This document shows positions 13,243-13,299 of a stretch of DNA of 13,299 nt, one piece after another. The DNA is from Bacillota bacterium. Lineage in GTDB: Bacteria; Bacillota_E; RBS10-35; JAJYVN01. The notes under the pieces are model-generated. The model saw nothing but the letters and a program-made list of their open reading frames with translations. It ran no database searches and was not told where the DNA came from. A program made the position numbers and the translations under genes. Position 1 is the stretch's first letter. Each line of letters starts with the position of its first letter. Where the stretch lies: the NCBI GenBank assembly GCA_021846605.1, contig JAJZWQ010000088.1:1-13299 (forward strand), in the 5' to 3' direction.

Positions 13243-13299
13243 ATGACGGGGCAGGGCGGGAAAATTTCGTTGCAAAAGGGGCTGGACGGCGACAAAACG
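13243..13299 (+). CDS. Possible start of a gene running off the right edge
   Basis: ATG 13243 has an unusually purine-rich leader (AGGGAGAGGGG) directly before it. It opens 19 codons (MTGQGGKISLQKGLDGDKT) to the window end without a stop. An in-frame ATG at 13213 lacks a ribosome binding site. A gene here would sit where recombinase genes often sit in DUF5372-type cassettes, but 19 residues are too few to name it. Confidence 0.28.
   Translation, partial: MTGQGGKISLQKGLDGDKT

Noticed and set aside
1..13299. CRISPR array, tRNA or rRNA genes
   Set aside because: No regularly spaced repeats, no cloverleaf-type conserved arms and no rRNA-like sequence were seen on either strand by eye.

Overview
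The window is GC-rich throughout (roughly 70% by eye), with strong G/C in third codon positions and frequent GTG/TTG starts behind GGAGG-type ribosome binding sites. A Tat-type lipoprotein signal, SLH-like repeats and an MhqE/MhqD-like gene pair all point to a high-GC, Gram-positive-type (monoderm) bacterium such as a deep-branching high-GC Bacillota or a Chloroflexota/Actinobacteriota relative. No rRNA, tRNA or universal marker is present, so the phylum stays an inference. No CRISPR array was seen.

Layout. (1) 1-373, minus: the first 92 codons of a TOTE conflict-system primase/helicase gene. The family match stops abruptly just after the RRWE motif, so this looks like a disrupted defence gene. 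(2) 374-997: no supportable gene; a long GC hairpin lies behind the next gene. (3) 998-3187: two divergent aldo/keto reductases of different subfamilies sharing a 246 bp upstream region. (4) 3325-4972: a PcpA/MhqO-type ring-cleaving dioxygenase and an MhqD-type alpha/beta hydrolase overlapping by 8 bp, a quinone/hydroquinone detoxification pair behind a TTGACA element. (5) 5066-8341: a compact operon of a COG3919-like ATP-grasp ligase, a PHP-domain metallohydrolase and a NodB polysaccharide deacetylase with C-terminal SLH-like repeats. The last two overlap as GTGA. (6) 8437-8470: a hairpin between convergent units, with a decayed second copy of a gene tail beside it. (7) 8495-10705, minus: a 736-residue Tat/lipoprotein solute-binding protein that continues into a C-terminal concanavalin-like domain. 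(8) 10965-11957: a divergent Gfo/Idh/MocA sugar-type oxidoreductase. (9) 11958-13299: a decayed, mobile-element-like zone with coding-like fragments on both strands, a DUF5372-like small protein, a 20 bp-stem hairpin and a possible gene start running off the right edge.

Together the intact genes describe carbohydrate uptake and redox handling (solute-binding protein, Gfo/Idh, aldo/keto reductases), electrophile detoxification, and a cell-surface or polysaccharide modification operon. Both window edges carry signs of gene decay and mobility. The most original items are the solute-binding protein/ConA fusion, the ATP-grasp-PHP-NodB/SLH operon, the truncated TOTE gene and the hairpin beside the DUF5372-like gene.
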